From positions 1 through 63,896 of the forward strand of contig MPMT01000021.1 of NCBI GenBank assembly GCA_002238645.1: a stretch of 63,896 nt of DNA, given 5' to 3'. Below the pieces are notes generated by a model. It did no database searches. It was not told the DNA's origin and was given only the letters and a program-made list of their open reading frames with translations. Shown here one piece after another: positions 63,853 to 63,896 of the stretch; the stretch's first letter is position 1; every line of letters starts with the position of its first letter. A program made the position numbers and the translations under genes. The DNA comes from Alphaproteobacteria bacterium bin52. GTDB lineage: Bacteria > Pseudomonadota > Alphaproteobacteria > Thalassobaculales > Thalassobaculaceae.

Positions 63853-63896
63853 CGATCGGAGGCGTTTCCATGAGGGAGGATATATCGGCCGCGACG

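Overview
This is a high-GC (roughly two-thirds G+C by eye) chromosomal segment of an alphaproteobacterium. The lineage call rests on a DUF4167 gene between prmC and clpB, the order rodZ-ispG-x-prfA-prmC-DUF4167-clpB, and a SURF1 / threonine synthase / M16 peptidase / GNAT set. Two housekeeping genes do not fit that picture: hemA here encodes a glutamyl-tRNA reductase (C5 route) instead of the usual alphaproteobacterial ALA synthase, and ilvC encodes a long, plant-like class II ketol-acid reductoisomerase. No rRNA, tRNA or CRISPR array was recognised.

Layout. (1) 1-6.5 kb: an amino-acid catabolism locus with a truncated TPP-enzyme tail, an enolase-superfamily enzyme, an aspartate-dehydrogenase-like protein and both aconitase X subunits on +; facing it are a decayed polar-amino-acid ABC transporter (three amber stops, a deletion fusion and a frameshift) and a D-amino-acid dehydrogenase-like flavoprotein. 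(2) 6.5-16.6 kb: the housekeeping block rodZ, ispG, hemA, prfA, prmC, DUF4167, a MOSC protein and clpB with a heat-shock-like promoter. (3) 16.6-28 kb: a 0.9 kb gene-free stretch, an MFS carrier, an HtrA-like protein that has lost all three catalytic residues, a five-gene operon (racemase-like, HpcH/HpaI aldolase, GST, AtuA/DUF1446, DUF4387), a self-contained 29-codon mini-gene with a full-length Shine-Dalgarno sequence, an SDR and a dimethylglycine-dehydrogenase-like enzyme.

(4) 28-37.3 kb: a nucleoside-type (BMP) ABC importer with an N-carbamoyl-amino-acid-hydrolase-like enzyme and an amidohydrolase, suggesting import and ring opening or deamination of a nitrogenous compound. (5) 37.3-46.3 kb: a Bcr/CflA exporter, a HAD hydrolase and a complete family-5 (Dpp/Opp-type) ABC importer whose two ATPases are fused, ending in an enoyl-CoA hydratase. 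(6) 46.2-54.3 kb: the ligase-associated helicase and PdeM nuclease, ilvC, a GNAT acetyltransferase, an M16 peptidase and thrC.

(7) 54.3-61.7 kb: a foreign-looking island between thrC and the M32 peptidase/SURF1 genes, with two half-copies of one DDE insertion sequence whose intact inner ends face each other around an O-methyltransferase gene, then a DUF1932-type dehydrogenase, a GMC-oxidoreductase scar and a sulfotransferase. (8) 61.7 kb to the end: SURF1, a sparse 0.9 kb stretch with a possible PIN-toxin scar, a palindromic operator and an interrupted TauD/TfdA dioxygenase. Gene remnants (TPP enzyme, transporter, transposases, GMC, TauD and possibly PIN) are frequent among accessory functions, while the housekeeping genes look intact.
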